Source: Gemmataceae bacterium (GTDB taxonomy: Bacteria; Planctomycetota; Planctomycetia; Gemmatales; Gemmataceae). From it: 64,000 nt of DNA. Under the pieces are notes generated by a model. That model saw only the letters and a list, made by a program, of their open reading frames with translations. It did not search any database and had not been told where the DNA came from. Below are positions 18,322 through 28,600 of this stretch, in pieces; the first letter of the stretch is position 1; every line of letters starts with the position of its first letter. The stretch covers positions 1-64,000 of the forward strand of contig JANWVV010000014.1 of assembly GCA_025055795.1 (NCBI GenBank), written 5' to 3'. Position numbers and translations under genes: made by a program.

Positions 18322-18462
18322 CAATGCAGGTTTGTAGAGGAGAATGGCTCATAAAGATAAAAACCATCGTATTTTCGCAACGGATGCGTACTGTGCGAAT
18401 ATTTATTTGAGGAAGAATGTTGGTGGTAGTAAAGTCCCAGGTAATCCTTTGAAAAAGGATGA

Positions 18463-19554
18463 TTAGCTCTGCAGGTTTTGGAGCATGGAGCGGAGAGGGA
18501 TGAGGCGTTGACCACGAACCTCGTCAATTTTCAGGGCCTTGAGGAAGCGGCGTCGCAACCGGGCTTGTAGCTCGTCGATGGCGGAGGGTGTAGTGCTGGT
18601 GAGGGGAATGCAGCCGCCGGCCCGGCGATCATGGCCCCCAGCTCGACCAAGTTCGCCGACGACTTGCTGCAACAGTTCTCCGGCGCGTGCATTTTCAATG
18701 GCAGCCCGCACCGATAGTACAAATTTCTGACCGCAGACGCCACCACATACCGCCCAGTCGACTTTCTCGAAGCGGATCATGAAGTCGACGATCTCCGCGG
18801 CATGTTCTGGATGCGGAAGCTCATCCACCCAACTGATGATCAGGCGGTCGTAAATGAACGAGCTTTGCAGGGCCTGGAGCAGGCAGCCGAAGTGGCTTTG
18901 TGGCAATCGAGCATTGCGGATCTGGGCGATGCGGTCTTTATCCGCTAACGGATACAGATATAGCAAGGCTTCGTCGTCGGCGGGACCAGCCTCCCGCGGA
19001 TAACCAGCCATCTCCGTTTCGATGCCGTAAAGCAGGGCGGTCGCTACTCGCTCCGGGATGGCTACCTGCTGTTCGATCAGATAACGGGTAATCAGCGTAC
19101 AGGTAGCTCCGTAGCGGGTCCGGATGTCCGAGAATGGGACGCCGGTCAGATCGCCTGGTGTGTCGTGGTGGTCGATAACGGCGTACAGGCGGTTGGTGTA
19201 GGGTAGCGAATGGCGGCCGGTGTTCGGCTGGCTGTCCACCATGACGACCGCGTCATTGTCTTGCCATTGAACGGCATCGACAGGTGTCAGGTCCAGTTGA
19301 AGGACCTCGACCATGGCTCGGTTCTCAGCTCGGGCAATGGGACCGTCACGCGTCAGTACCGTTGGTTTATTCAGTCGGGCCTGGACCAGATGGGCTAACC
19401 CCAGCATGCTGCCGAGGCTGTCGGGGTCCGGGTGGACATGCGAGACGAAAACAACTCGTCGTGCAGGCTGCAGGCCGAGTAAAAAGCGATCCGAGCGACG
19501 TAACCCCGTACTGCATCGGCCACTACAGTCGGGCTCGGCGCTACGACGCGCCAT
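18463..19554 (-). CDS. DHH/DHHA1 phosphoesterase (NrnA-like)
   Basis: Predicted metal-dependent nanoRNase/phosphoesterase of the DHH superfamily, acting on short oligonucleotides, pAp or cyclic-dinucleotide products. With the start at 19554 it has 363 residues. Motif I is SHVHPDPDSLGS (38-49), motif II VMVDSQ, motif III VIDHHDT, and the DHHA1 nucleotide-binding motif GGHDRRAGG lies near the C terminus, so the active site looks complete. GGAGGG ten bases upstream of the ATG at 19554 decides the start over Met codons at 19584 and 19617. It has no operon partner. NrnA, RecJ-like and c-di-AMP phosphodiesterase roles cannot be separated from sequence alone. Confidence 0.88.
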   Translation of the reverse strand: MARRSAEPDCSGRCSTGLRRSDRFLLGLQPARRVVFVSHVHPDPDSLGSMLGLAHLVQARLNKPTVLTRDGPIARAENRAMVEVLQLDLTPVDAVQWQDNDAVVMVDSQPNTGRHSLPYTNRLYAVIDHHDTPGDLTGVPFSDIRTRYGATCTLITRYLIEQQVAIPERVATALLYGIETEMAGYPREAGPADDEALLYLYPLADKDRIAQIRNARLPQSHFGCLLQALQSSFIYDRLIISWVDELPHPEHAAEIVDFMIRFEKVDWAVCGGVCGQKFVLSVRAAIENARAGELLQQVVGELGRAGGHDRRAGGCIPLTSTTPSAIDELQARLRRRFLKALKIDEVRGQRLIPLRSMLQNLQS

Positions 19555-20224
19555 AAGTTTTCTTCCCTCCGACTTCCCGGCGATCATCCCTGCCGCTAGT
19601 CTCTGCGGGAAGCCCACACCTCACCCCTTGCTGCGAGCAGACTTACGTCCACCCTGTGTACCACAATGCCGATCGAGGGGCCACCCCTCGCTTCCTTAGC
19701 TCAGCACCGGGGGGGTGATACAACCGACCTCCGTGACTCTCTGTTCCATTATCTAACCGCTCTCTTACTCCTTGCCAAGCGGATTTATTTGGGGCCTCGG
19801 AGGAATTGCTCCGCTGGCAATACCTGATCCTATTGTGTTCCAATTAATTACAATCAACTGTCAGGAAATCTGACAAAACAAAATCGGCTACTGCGTGTCC
19901 AGAGTGTGCACAGGTTTGTAAAGGTGTCCAATTGACAAAAACCGTGTCCTCTCCCAACGTCAGGAAAGGAGAAGATTGCCAAAAGTTAGGGTCCGGACAG
20001 GCAAAGGCAAAGCCGACAACGGGGTTACTTACGGACGTGCTCTGTGGTTCCATCTGCGGTTCGGTTAGACTAAACATCAGATGGTGCGGGACCAAAGTTC
20101 CATCCAAAACATTAGCACTGCTGGCAGGCAGGTGAGACTCACCGACAGCAAGGGCGATCCCGCTATCACGCAAGGCGTCAGGCACGTCCAACAGGAATCA
20201 GGGTATCCGCGGGAGGAATGAGCG
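19555..20224. other. Intergenic region before the globin-like gene
   Basis: 670 bp between divergent genes. A minus-strand frame (19844-20191) is open for 115 codons from a TTG and is listed separately at low confidence. Otherwise only promoters are expected. Confidence 0.35.
19844..20191 (-). CDS. Uncertain small hypothetical protein
   Basis: A 115-codon frame beginning at a TTG. The conceptual protein is moderately hydrophobic (for example GIALAVGESHLPASSANVL) and ends in a Cys codon. I recognise no family, see no good ribosome binding site, and base composition is like the surrounding non-coding DNA. It may be chance, or a remnant. Confidence 0.18.
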   Translation of the reverse strand: MDVPDALRDSGIALAVGESHLPASSANVLDGTLVPHHLMFSLTEPQMEPQSTSVSNPVVGFAFACPDPNFWQSSPFLTLGEDTVFVNWTPLQTCAHSGHAVADFVLSDFLTVDCN

Positions 20225-21007
20225 ATGGTACAAGCGACTTACCATAAAGTCTTGGTTGTTTTGGGAGTAGGGTTGTTTGCGGGGGTGGTGGGCAAGGCCT
20301 GGGCCGATGACCGTCCTCTGGAACGTTCGGAGCTGGATCGGCGTATCGTTACCATCGTATACGAAACAGCACTGCTAGGCACGGAGATATACAACAAAGG
20401 CAACCACGAAGGATGCTATCGCCTTTACCAAGGCGCACTGATGGCCTTGGAAAGTGTACTCGATCACCGTCCTCGTCTGCAGCAAATGATACGTGAGAAG
20501 ATGACCTTGGCTTCCCGCCTCAAGCCAGACGAGGGCGCCCATGTTCTCCGCGAAGCCCTGGACGAAATCCAAAACACAATTGCCCCTTCGTCTCGACCAC
20601 CAGACATTAAGCTACCCGCTCTCTGGTTTCGCTTAGGCGGCGAAACAGCCATTAAAGCGATTGTTGATGACTTTTTCGATGCTTGTCTGAAGGAGCCAAA
20701 AATCAACTTCAGCCGTGGTGGCAAATACAAAATGGACGCGGCCGAAATCGCCCGGCAGAAACGACTGCTACTGGAACTGTTCAGTCTGCTGACAGGCGGT
20801 CCCCTTGAATACAGCGGTAAACGCAACCTCAAGGAGGCGCACGCTGGCATGCAGATCACCGACGCCGAGTTCGATGCCATGGTCGCCACACTGCGGCAGA
20901 CACTGGCTAAGTACAAGGTCGATAAACGCGATGCCGACGAGTTGATCAAACTGTTCGAAGCAACCCGGCCCGTGATCGTTGAAGTTAAGCGATCCAGTAA
21001 GGATTAG
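20225..21007 (+). CDS. Exported protein with C-terminal truncated haemoglobin domain
   Basis: 260 residues in three parts. A signal peptide (1-27, ending GKAWADD) indicates export. Residues 30-125 form a helical domain of unknown function (VYETALLGTEIYNKGNHEGCY...). Residues 131-255 match group 1 truncated haemoglobins: LWFRLGGETAIKAIVDDFF, then GGPLEYSGKRNLKEAHAG and ITDAEFDAMVATLRQTL. His206 in EAHAGMQIT is the expected proximal haem ligand. The B10 position, often Tyr (DDFY), is Phe here (DDFF), which should change ligand handling. GGAGG lies eight bases before the ATG. The domain call is firm from motif order; haem binding and an O2/NO or redox role outside the cytoplasm are inference. 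The next gene also encodes a secreted protein, on the other strand. Confidence 0.82.
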   Translation: MVQATYHKVLVVLGVGLFAGVVGKAWADDRPLERSELDRRIVTIVYETALLGTEIYNKGNHEGCYRLYQGALMALESVLDHRPRLQQMIREKMTLASRLKPDEGAHVLREALDEIQNTIAPSSRPPDIKLPALWFRLGGETAIKAIVDDFFDACLKEPKINFSRGGKYKMDAAEIARQKRLLLELFSLLTGGPLEYSGKRNLKEAHAGMQITDAEFDAMVATLRQTLAKYKVDKRDADELIKLFEATRPVIVEVKRSSKD

Positions 21008-21138
21008 CTCACTAGTGCTTGGAATTCCCCGTGGTGTACCGCCTATTGCTGGGAGCTAGCCAGAGCTTGGCCGGATCGCTCAGCGGATGGATGTACTTGG
21101 CCGAAAGTTAGCTGCTCCTAGTTAGGTTTTTTCATTGG

Positions 21139-21453
21139 TCAGAACTGATCGAGCCAGAAGTGATTGCCGCGGTAATATTTGAGCGGTGTCCACAGTTCAT
21201 AGCGCCAGCCGGGTTCACGGAAGGGGGGATAGGCCATGTAGGCCGGTGGCCGCACATAGGGATGTCCCTTGGGTTCCGGATAGGGAGGGCTCTGCTGCGG
21301 CCAGTAGCTATGCGGGAAGTAATAGTAGGGGTAGTAGAAATACCGCGGCAGCGGCGGCTGATCTGCTGCCTGTAATGTTGAGCCGCTGCCCTGCAAGATC
21401 ACTACCAAGGCCAGCAACGCCCAGATCCGACGAAACCATCCCTGTTTCTGCAT
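21139..21453 (-). CDS. Small secreted Pro/Tyr-rich protein
   Basis: 104 residues. A signal peptide (RIWALLALVVILQGSGSTLQAAD, split by its charged head and hydrophobic core at about 9-30) is followed by a mature part packed with Tyr, Pro and Trp (RYFYYPYYYFPHSYWPQQ and RPPAYMAYPPF). A clean GGAGG seven bases before the ATG shows that it is a real gene. No known domain. Aromatic/proline-rich secreted peptides of this sort occur in Planctomycetes and may be envelope components; that is inference. It is convergent with the globin-like gene. Confidence 0.75.
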   Translation of the reverse strand: MQKQGWFRRIWALLALVVILQGSGSTLQAADQPPLPRYFYYPYYYFPHSYWPQQSPPYPEPKGHPYVRPPAYMAYPPFREPGWRYELWTPLKYYRGNHFWLDQF

Positions 21454-21708
21454 GATCGTACCTCCTGGTTTTCAGACTCTCCGACAGGCGAGGTCGGACG
21501 GCTCTATCGCTAGTAGTTTAACTGACGATTAACCGAGTGAAGGCTCATTCCAGCCATTCGACGGGAAAAATTCTAAGATAGTCGCTGGGTTGTGCGAGTT
21601 CTGTCAGGATGAGCAGTCAACCGAATCGTATGGTCCAACCCTGGCGAAGGACAATTCAGGTTATTCATTTTTAATCAACCAGGCGGCAATCGAGGTGCTC
21701 GGACGATC

Positions 21709-23190
21709 ATGGAATCAGTAGCGGCCACGCAGCAAGAGACGTTGTACGACAATCCGCTGATCCGGCGATATGCCTCCCGGGAGATGGCCGAGCGTTGGGG
21801 GCCGTTGCGTAAGTTCCGGACGTGGCGACGTCTGTGGTTATGGCTAGCGGAGGCTCAGGCAGAGTTGGGGCTGCGTGCCGAGGACGGACAAACGCCTCGT
21901 ATCCGGCCCGAACAACTGGCCGCTTTACGCGCGCACCTGGATGACATCGACCTGGAGCGGGCGGCCGCTTACGAGCGGCGTTTCCGCCACGACGTGATGG
22001 CGCACATTCATGCCTTGCGGGATGTGGCTCCGCAAGCGGGCGACATTATCCATTTGGGAGCCACTTCCTGTTATGTGACCGACAACGCTGATCTGATTCT
22101 GATACGCGAAAGTCTGGAGCAATTGTGTCAGCAATTAGCAGCGGTCATGGCCGCTCTGGCCGATTTTGCTCAGCGCTGGAAGGACACGCCGACACTCGGT
22201 TTCACTCATTTCCAGCCGGCCCAACTTACCACGGTGGGCAAACGCGCGTGCTTATGGTTGTACGATCTGGCCTTGGATTTGCACGAACTGGAGCGTCGAC
22301 ACCAGGAATTGCCCTTTCGGGGGGCCAAAGGCACCACGGGCACACAAGCCAGCTTCCTGGCCCTTTTCCAAGGGGATCATGAAAAAGTGCGTCAACTGGA
22401 CCGGTTGGTGGCGGCCAAGGCGGGCTTCCGCAAGGTGGTGCCGGTTAGCGGCCAGACTTACAGCCGTAAAATCGATGCGCAGGTTTTGGACGCGTTGACG
22501 GGCCTGGGTCAATCCCTGCACAAATTCGGCACCGATATCCGGCTGCTGGCTCACCGCCAGGAGTTGGAGGAACCCTTCGAGGCCGAGCAGGTCGGGTCGA
22601 GTGCCATGGCCTACAAGCGCAACCCGATGCGGGCAGAACGCCTATGCTCGTTGGCACGCTTTTTAATGGGCTTATCCCCCTTGGCAGCCCAAACTGCTGC
22701 GGTTCAGTGGTTGGAACGCACCCTGGACGACAGCGCCATCCGGCGCCTGTATCTGCCTCAGGCTTTTCTGGCTGCTGATGCCTGCTTGCGCCTGGCATTG
22801 AACCTGGCACAGGGACTGATAGTACAGCCGCAGGTGATCGCTCGCGGGGTACACGAGCAGTTCCCCTACATGTTGACAGAAAATCTCATGATGGCCGCGG
22901 TTCAGGCCGGCGCCGATCGACAACAAGTGCACGAAGTGGTACGCCGACATAGCCTGAGCGTGGCCGAAAAGGTCAAAACAGGCGAAGGTAGCAGCTGGGA
23001 ATTACTGGAGCGGTTGCGGCGAGAAGCCGTCTTTGAAAAGCTTGATTGGGACTATTGGCTGCGGCTGGGACCGCAGGCCCTGGTCGGGCGTGCCCCCCAA
23101 CAGGTGGAAGAATTCCTCAAGGAGGAGATCACTCCCCTGTTGCAACGCTACACTCATCGCTTGTGGCAGCAGGCTGAAATTGAGGTTTAG
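21709..23190 (+). CDS. purB: Adenylosuccinate lyase, animal ADSL-like type
   Basis: Fumarase-superfamily enzyme that releases fumarate from adenylosuccinate and SAICAR in purine synthesis, pairing with PurA of this window. The 493 residues exceed the 430-460 of most bacterial PurB. Wording such as GFTHFQPAQLTTVGKRACLW, KGTTGTQASFLALF, VSGQTYSRKIDAQVLDAL and VQWLERTLDDSAIRRL follows the longer ADSL type known from animals. The superfamily signature SSAMAYKRNPMRAERLCSLA lies near 297-316 and carries the catalytic-loop Ser. The start at 21709 leaves a short lead before the conserved YASREMAERWG. It is a single-gene unit. Confidence 0.94.
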   Translation: MESVAATQQETLYDNPLIRRYASREMAERWGPLRKFRTWRRLWLWLAEAQAELGLRAEDGQTPRIRPEQLAALRAHLDDIDLERAAAYERRFRHDVMAHIHALRDVAPQAGDIIHLGATSCYVTDNADLILIRESLEQLCQQLAAVMAALADFAQRWKDTPTLGFTHFQPAQLTTVGKRACLWLYDLALDLHELERRHQELPFRGAKGTTGTQASFLALFQGDHEKVRQLDRLVAAKAGFRKVVPVSGQTYSRKIDAQVLDALTGLGQSLHKFGTDIRLLAHRQELEEPFEAEQVGSSAMAYKRNPMRAERLCSLARFLMGLSPLAAQTAAVQWLERTLDDSAIRRLYLPQAFLAADACLRLALNLAQGLIVQPQVIARGVHEQFPYMLTENLMMAAVQAGADRQQVHEVVRRHSLSVAEKVKTGEGSSWELLERLRREAVFEKLDWDYWLRLGPQALVGRAPQQVEEFLKEEITPLLQRYTHRLWQQAEIEV

Positions 23191-23413
23191 TCACACCGTT
23201 GATCATTTAGCAGAGTTGGTTGGCCCGGTCGGATTGCTACCGCCAGGAACGGCATTTCCGAGGGGTCCAATCCACACGCCTTCGCGGTGAGCCGCTTGAC
23301 CGGCCTGCATTCCGAGCCCCACAATGCTTGTAAAGCACTAAGTGTACTAGCAATTGAATCGCACTCCCCGGCTGGAAGGGCACGAGCGGCCACCGGGAAG
23401 ATCAAGGACCTGT

Positions 23414-24628
23414 ATGAGACAACGACGCATAGGCCTGTGGTTGATCGGTGCCTGCGGAAGCGTGTCGGGAGCCGCATGCCTGGGGTTGGCCGCTTGGAGC
23501 CGAGGCCTCATCCCAACAACTGGCCTGGTTTCGACCCTCCCCTCGTTCCAGCATCTGGATCTGGACCCCCCAGACGCATTTGTGGTCGGGGGCCATGAAG
23601 TCCGGCAGGCCGATCTGCTCACCCCTGTTATGGAACTGCACACGCGCTCCCGCGTGTTCGAGCCCGCACTTATCGACGCCTGCCGCTCAGATCTGCAGGC
23701 CTGGTCGGCCCATCTGCGACCGGGGATTCTGTACCGTCCCAACGCAGCCGTGCAGGCCTTGTCCAATCGTCCCGACGTTCGGCGTCTGCGTCATCCGCTG
23801 GAAGCATTTCTAGCCATCCAGGCCGACTTGCGTGATTTCCAGAATCGTCTGGCGCTCGAGCAGGTGATTGTGGTCAATGCCGCATCGACCGAGCCTCCTT
23901 TCCAGCCGGACGACCGGCACCAGTCATGGGATGTGCTGCGCCGAGCCCTGGAGCACGAGGCGGACCTGCCCCTGCCGACAAGCAGTCTGTATGCCTGTGC
24001 CGCCCTGGATTGCGGCTTTCCTTATGTCAACCTGACCCCCAGTCGCGGGGCCAGCTTGCCGGCCCTGGAAGAATTGGCCTGCCTCCGCCGCGTTCCCCAT
24101 GCCGGACAGGACCTCAAAACCGGCGAAACCCTGCTCAAATCTGTCTTAGCGCCGTTGTTTGCCCGGCGGCATCTACGGGTCCTTTCCTGGGTCGGACACA
24201 ACATCCTGGGCAATCGGGATGGTTGGATCCTTAACGACCCCGAAAACAAAGCCTCCAAAGTCAAAAGCAAGGATGCTCTCCTGGCTGAACTGCTCGGATA
24301 TAAGCCACAGAGCCTGGTGAGCATTGAATACGTCGAATCGCTTGACGACTGGAAGACGGCCTGGGACCACATTCACTTTGAAGGCTTCCTGGGAACAAAA
24401 ATGACCTTGCAGTTCATCTGGCAAGGGTGCGACTCCCTGTTGGCGGCCCCTCTGGTGCTGGATCTGGTGCGCCTGGTGGCCTTGGCCCAACGCTGCGGCG
24501 AGGCAGGAGCCTTGCCTTGGTTGGCCTCTTTTTTCAAAAACCCCTTGGCCGCTACCACGCATGATTTTACCTATCAATTTGCCCTGCTCGAACAGTGGGC
24601 CGCAAGGCATCAATCAAGATCCTCCTGA
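23414..24628 (+). CDS. Inositol-3-phosphate synthase (Ino1/MIPS family)
   Basis: NAD-dependent isomerase converting glucose 6-phosphate to inositol 3-phosphate, the entry to inositol lipids and solutes. With the ATG at 23414 the protein has 404 residues. The N-terminal Rossmann segment is IGLWLIGACGSVSGAACLG. The conserved blocks PYVNLTPS, GQDLKTGETLLKSVLAPL, HNILGNRDG and GCDSLLAAPLVLDLVRL follow in family order, including the lysines of the active centre. AAGGA lies eight bases before the ATG at 23414; the frame extends 20 codons further upstream without support. The neighbours are unrelated, so which product is made (phosphatidylinositol or another compound) is open. Confidence 0.82.
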   Translation: MRQRRIGLWLIGACGSVSGAACLGLAAWSRGLIPTTGLVSTLPSFQHLDLDPPDAFVVGGHEVRQADLLTPVMELHTRSRVFEPALIDACRSDLQAWSAHLRPGILYRPNAAVQALSNRPDVRRLRHPLEAFLAIQADLRDFQNRLALEQVIVVNAASTEPPFQPDDRHQSWDVLRRALEHEADLPLPTSSLYACAALDCGFPYVNLTPSRGASLPALEELACLRRVPHAGQDLKTGETLLKSVLAPLFARRHLRVLSWVGHNILGNRDGWILNDPENKASKVKSKDALLAELLGYKPQSLVSIEYVESLDDWKTAWDHIHFEGFLGTKMTLQFIWQGCDSLLAAPLVLDLVRLVALAQRCGEAGALPWLASFFKNPLAATTHDFTYQFALLEQWAARHQSRSS

Positions 24629-24717
24629 AGCGGTCTCGTCGGGGTCGCATTGGGGGCACGGGGACGCGTGTGTGTGAACGGCTCTCTCGGCGACATGCCT
24701 GTTGTGCAGTCCGCCGT

Positions 24718-25404
24718 TCAACGGCGCTGGTATTCTGCGGCTCGCACCAGGAAGTACAGAAGGGTCAGGATAGCCGTCAGGGTGGCAGCCACGTAGGTCA
24801 GGGCGGCGGCATTAAGCACCCGTGCCACGACGGCTTCCTCGGAAGGGTGGATCAGTCCTGTGGCCAACAATTGCTGCCGGGCCCGCCGGGATGCGTCAAA
24901 TTCCACCGGGAGGTTGACCAGTTGGAACAGGACTGTCAAGCTGAAGGCGGCAATGCCAATGTAAATCAGTCCCGCCAGGTGCAAAACAAACCCCAACACA
25001 ATAATGATCCAGGCAGCCGAACTGCCGAAACTGGCCAGGGGCACCAGAAAGTTGCGGACCACCAGAGGAGCGTACCCTTGGGCATCCTGGAAGGCGTGTC
25101 CCGCTTCGTGGGCAGCAATTCCCAGAGCGGCCAGTGATCGCCCCTCAAATACCTCCGGACTAAGGCGCAACGTTTTCTCTGTGGGTGAATAATGGTCCGA
25201 CAGTAAGCCGGGTGTCCCCTCAATGCGGACCTGATTCAAGCCGGCTGATTGTAACAGCACGGCCGCTGCCTCTGCACCACTCAAACCGCTGGATGCCGGG
25301 ATCCGCGAGGCCTCATGATAGGCGCTCATCACGCGCATCTGTGCCCATGCTGCCAGCAGAATACCGGGTAGCAAAAACAGAAAGTACAATGGATCGAAAA
25401 ACAT
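24718..25404 (-). CDS. Membrane zinc metallopeptidase (Zn_peptidase_2, YugP-like)
   Basis: 228 residues. An N-terminal membrane helix (FLFLLPGILLAAWAQM), the zinc motif HEAGHAFQD at 99-107, and three further hydrophobic segments after residue 120 match the PF04298/YugP family of neutral zinc metallopeptidases of unknown substrate. LSPEVFEGRSLAALGIAAHE is the family's typical lead into the motif. It probably sits in the inner membrane. It is convergent with the inositol synthase gene, and no operon partner is visible. Confidence 0.88.
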   Translation of the reverse strand: MFFDPLYFLFLLPGILLAAWAQMRVMSAYHEASRIPASSGLSGAEAAAVLLQSAGLNQVRIEGTPGLLSDHYSPTEKTLRLSPEVFEGRSLAALGIAAHEAGHAFQDAQGYAPLVVRNFLVPLASFGSSAAWIIIVLGFVLHLAGLIYIGIAAFSLTVLFQLVNLPVEFDASRRARQQLLATGLIHPSEEAVVARVLNAAALTYVAATLTAILTLLYFLVRAAEYQRR

Positions 25405-25645
25405 GATCGTTTCTCCCTTTACCTTGAGATCAAATCGAGACGTTAGATTGTATGCTCGATGTCCCGTTATAAAGCAAGTTCACTGCCAAGCGCATTTTAA
25501 TTCTCTTTTTGCGACCTCTGCCCTGGCCAGTCGTTTGCACCCAGCCGACGGTGGGGAATGTCGAGACTGACCTTATCGTCGTGCGTGTCGGCCCTGATAA
25601 TTGAAGCAAAGCGTTATCTAAGTTCAGACGGGGGTACAGTCAACT

Positions 25646-28600
25646 ATGAGGTACCGACGCAGCGTGATAATCTGGCTCATGGTAGCTGCGACATGGGAAC
25701 TGGTGGCCCTGGGATGGAAGGGAGAGTCAGTTGCGGCCGGTCCTTTGCCGCCGACCGAGGCCCTTGCAAGCTTTCGCGTGGCCGAAGGGTTCCAGGTAGA
25801 ACTATTTGCTGCTGAGCCTCTGTTGATGAATCCCACCAGCATCGATGTCGATCATCGCGGGCGTGTCTGGGTGGCCGAGGCCGTCAACTATCGCCGCTAC
25901 CTTCACAACCAGCCATTGCTCCGTAAAGAAGGTGACCGCATCGTGGTATTGCTCGACACCGACGGCGACGGCAGGGCGGATCGAGCCACGACCTTTTACC
26001 AGGGGCCGGAGATCATCGCTCCGTTGTCCGTATGTGTCATTCCGCAAGCAGATGGAAAAGCACTGCGAGTGCTTGTGGCTCAGTCACCCGACATTCTGGA
26101 GTTTTGGGATCGCGATGGCGATCTGAAGGCGGACGGTCCGCCAGTACGGTTTCTGAGCGGCTTTGGCGGTTTTGATCATGATCACGGTGTCCATGGTTTA
26201 CACTTGGGCCCGGATGGCCGGCTGTACTTCACCGTCGGCGACAGTGGTGTAGGCAGTGGACGCGATCGACAGGGACGTCCTATTCCTCCCTTGCAAGCCC
26301 GGGATGGCCGTGGCCGCCGATGGGTCAGTAATAGCACCGATTGCCGGGCCGGCACCGTCTGGCGGTGCAACCTCGACGGTACCCATCTGGAACTGATTGC
26401 CCACAACTTCCGCAACAACTATGAAGCCGGCGTCGATTCCTTCGGCGAAATCTGGCTATCCGACAACGATGATGACGGTAACCAGCAGACACGCATCTGC
26501 CTGGTACTGCCCGGGGGCAACTACGGCTATCATCCGCGTGGGCCCGGACAAAGCCACTGGCACGAGGAGCAGCCGGGGATCGTCCACAAAGTGCTGCGCA
26601 CCGGCTTTGGCAGCCCTACGGGTATCTGCTTTTACGAAGGCACGCTTTTTGGTTCTCGGTACCTCGGGGCTTTGTTGCATTGCGATGCCGGTCCACGCGA
26701 AGTCCGGGCGTTTTTCCGCAAACCCAAGGGAGCTGGCTACGAGCTGGACAAACAAATCCTGCTCACCAGCACGGACAATTGGTTCCGTCCCAGCGACGTA
26801 TGTGTGGCGCCGGACGGCAGCATCTTCGTGGCCGACTGGTACGACCGTGGGGTCGGTGGCCACGGCATGGGTGACCCATTCGACGGTCGTATCTACCGCC
26901 TGACCCCTAAGGGTCACAAGGGGTACACAATCCCCGAAGTTGCCCTGTCAACCGGGGACGGTCTGCGGGCCGCCCTGGCCTCGCCCAACCTGGCCACGCG
27001 GCAACTTGCCATCAACGTGCTGCAGGCCATGCCACAAGCCGACCGCGATCGTTGGCTTAAGGACGCCCTGACCACCGTCGAGCAACCCCACCTGGCCGCC
27101 CGCCTGCTTTGGCAATCTAAGCTCCATGGGACCTATCTTCCGCCCGTACCGTTACCTGAGCAAAAACCGCGTCTGGTTAACCCAGCCCTGGAGCGGTTCG
27201 AACAGAACCCACAGTTCCGGGCTATGCTCGCTCGATGGTATCAAGGCCACACACCCCAGGAAATTGAGACGTTCCTGAACGGATACATTCCCCGATGGAT
27301 TCAGCGGACGCCGCCCGACCTGGCTTGCGGTCGCGAAGCCGCTGTGTTGCTGCAGTACCTGCCTGCCGAACAGGCCCGGCCCCACTTCTACACTCTGGCC
27401 CGATTGCATGACGGACAGGACCACTTCTACCGGGCCGCCTTGAATATCGCCTGCGGCATCGATCCGACCCGCCGCGACCTTCTGCTGGCCGACTTTGGCC
27501 AGCACTTCCCGCAATGGAACGATAGCGTGGCCGACCTGGTCTGGGAATTACGTCCGAAATCGATGTGGCCCCGACTCGGCCAGCTACTGGAAGATCCAAA
27601 GCTGAGCATTGCCAACAAGGTCCGTGTCCTGGACATTGTGGCGGTCGGCGATGACCGGACCGCTGGCCGGACCCTTGTAGGTATACTCACGTCCAATGTG
27701 GCCTTGGAGTTAAAACGTCGTGCTCTGGATCATTTACGCCTGCATGGTCCCGGTCGCTGGCAGGATGTATTAACGGGCCCCGAAGGGACCGCTGCCATCG
27801 ACACCCTCCTAGCAGAGGAAAGATCACGCCTGCTGGGGGTACAGTTGCTCGCCATTGCTCGTCCGAGCGACGGGGTAACTCGCCTGGCTGCTCTGCTGCA
27901 TGATCCGGCCACCGCACGCGAGGTACGCCAAGAGGCCATCCGGGCCCTGGGGCACTTCCAGCGGGTTACGGCCGTCGAACAGTTACAGGCCGCTTTTGTT
28001 TCGTTACAGGACGAGCAATTACGGGCCGAGATCATCCGTGCCCTTGGCCGCCAAACCAATGGTCCCGCCAAGGACGAGGCCGCCGGACGGGCACTCCAGG
28101 CTTTGCAGAAACTGGTCCGCAATACCAGCGTGACTATGGAACTGCGTCGCCTGGCCCTTGAGGCCCTGGCAGGGACACGACCCGGCACTATCTGGCTACT
28201 CGATACTCACCAGAAAGGGGAACTGCCTCAGGAATTGGTTGCTCCGGCCGGGCGGTTGTTACGCAATTCGCCGTTCCAGGCCGAGCGTAACCGGGCGTTA
28301 CTGTTGTTTCCGGCCCCTGGCAAACTCGATCCGAAGAAACTGCCCGCAATCAGCGAGTTGGCCCGCCGTCATGGAGATCCGGCCCGTGGCAAGCAGGTAT
28401 GGGAGGCCAGCCTGAACGGGGCAGCTCAATGTGCCCGCTGCCATGCTATCCGTGGGATCGGCGGACAGGTCGGACCTGACTTGAGTATGATTGGCAAAAA
28501 GGCCAGCCGCGAAAACCTCTACGAATCGATCTTGTTCCCCTCCAAAGCGATTGCTGACCAGTACGTTGCTCATCAGGTGACCACTACAAGTGAAGTGACC

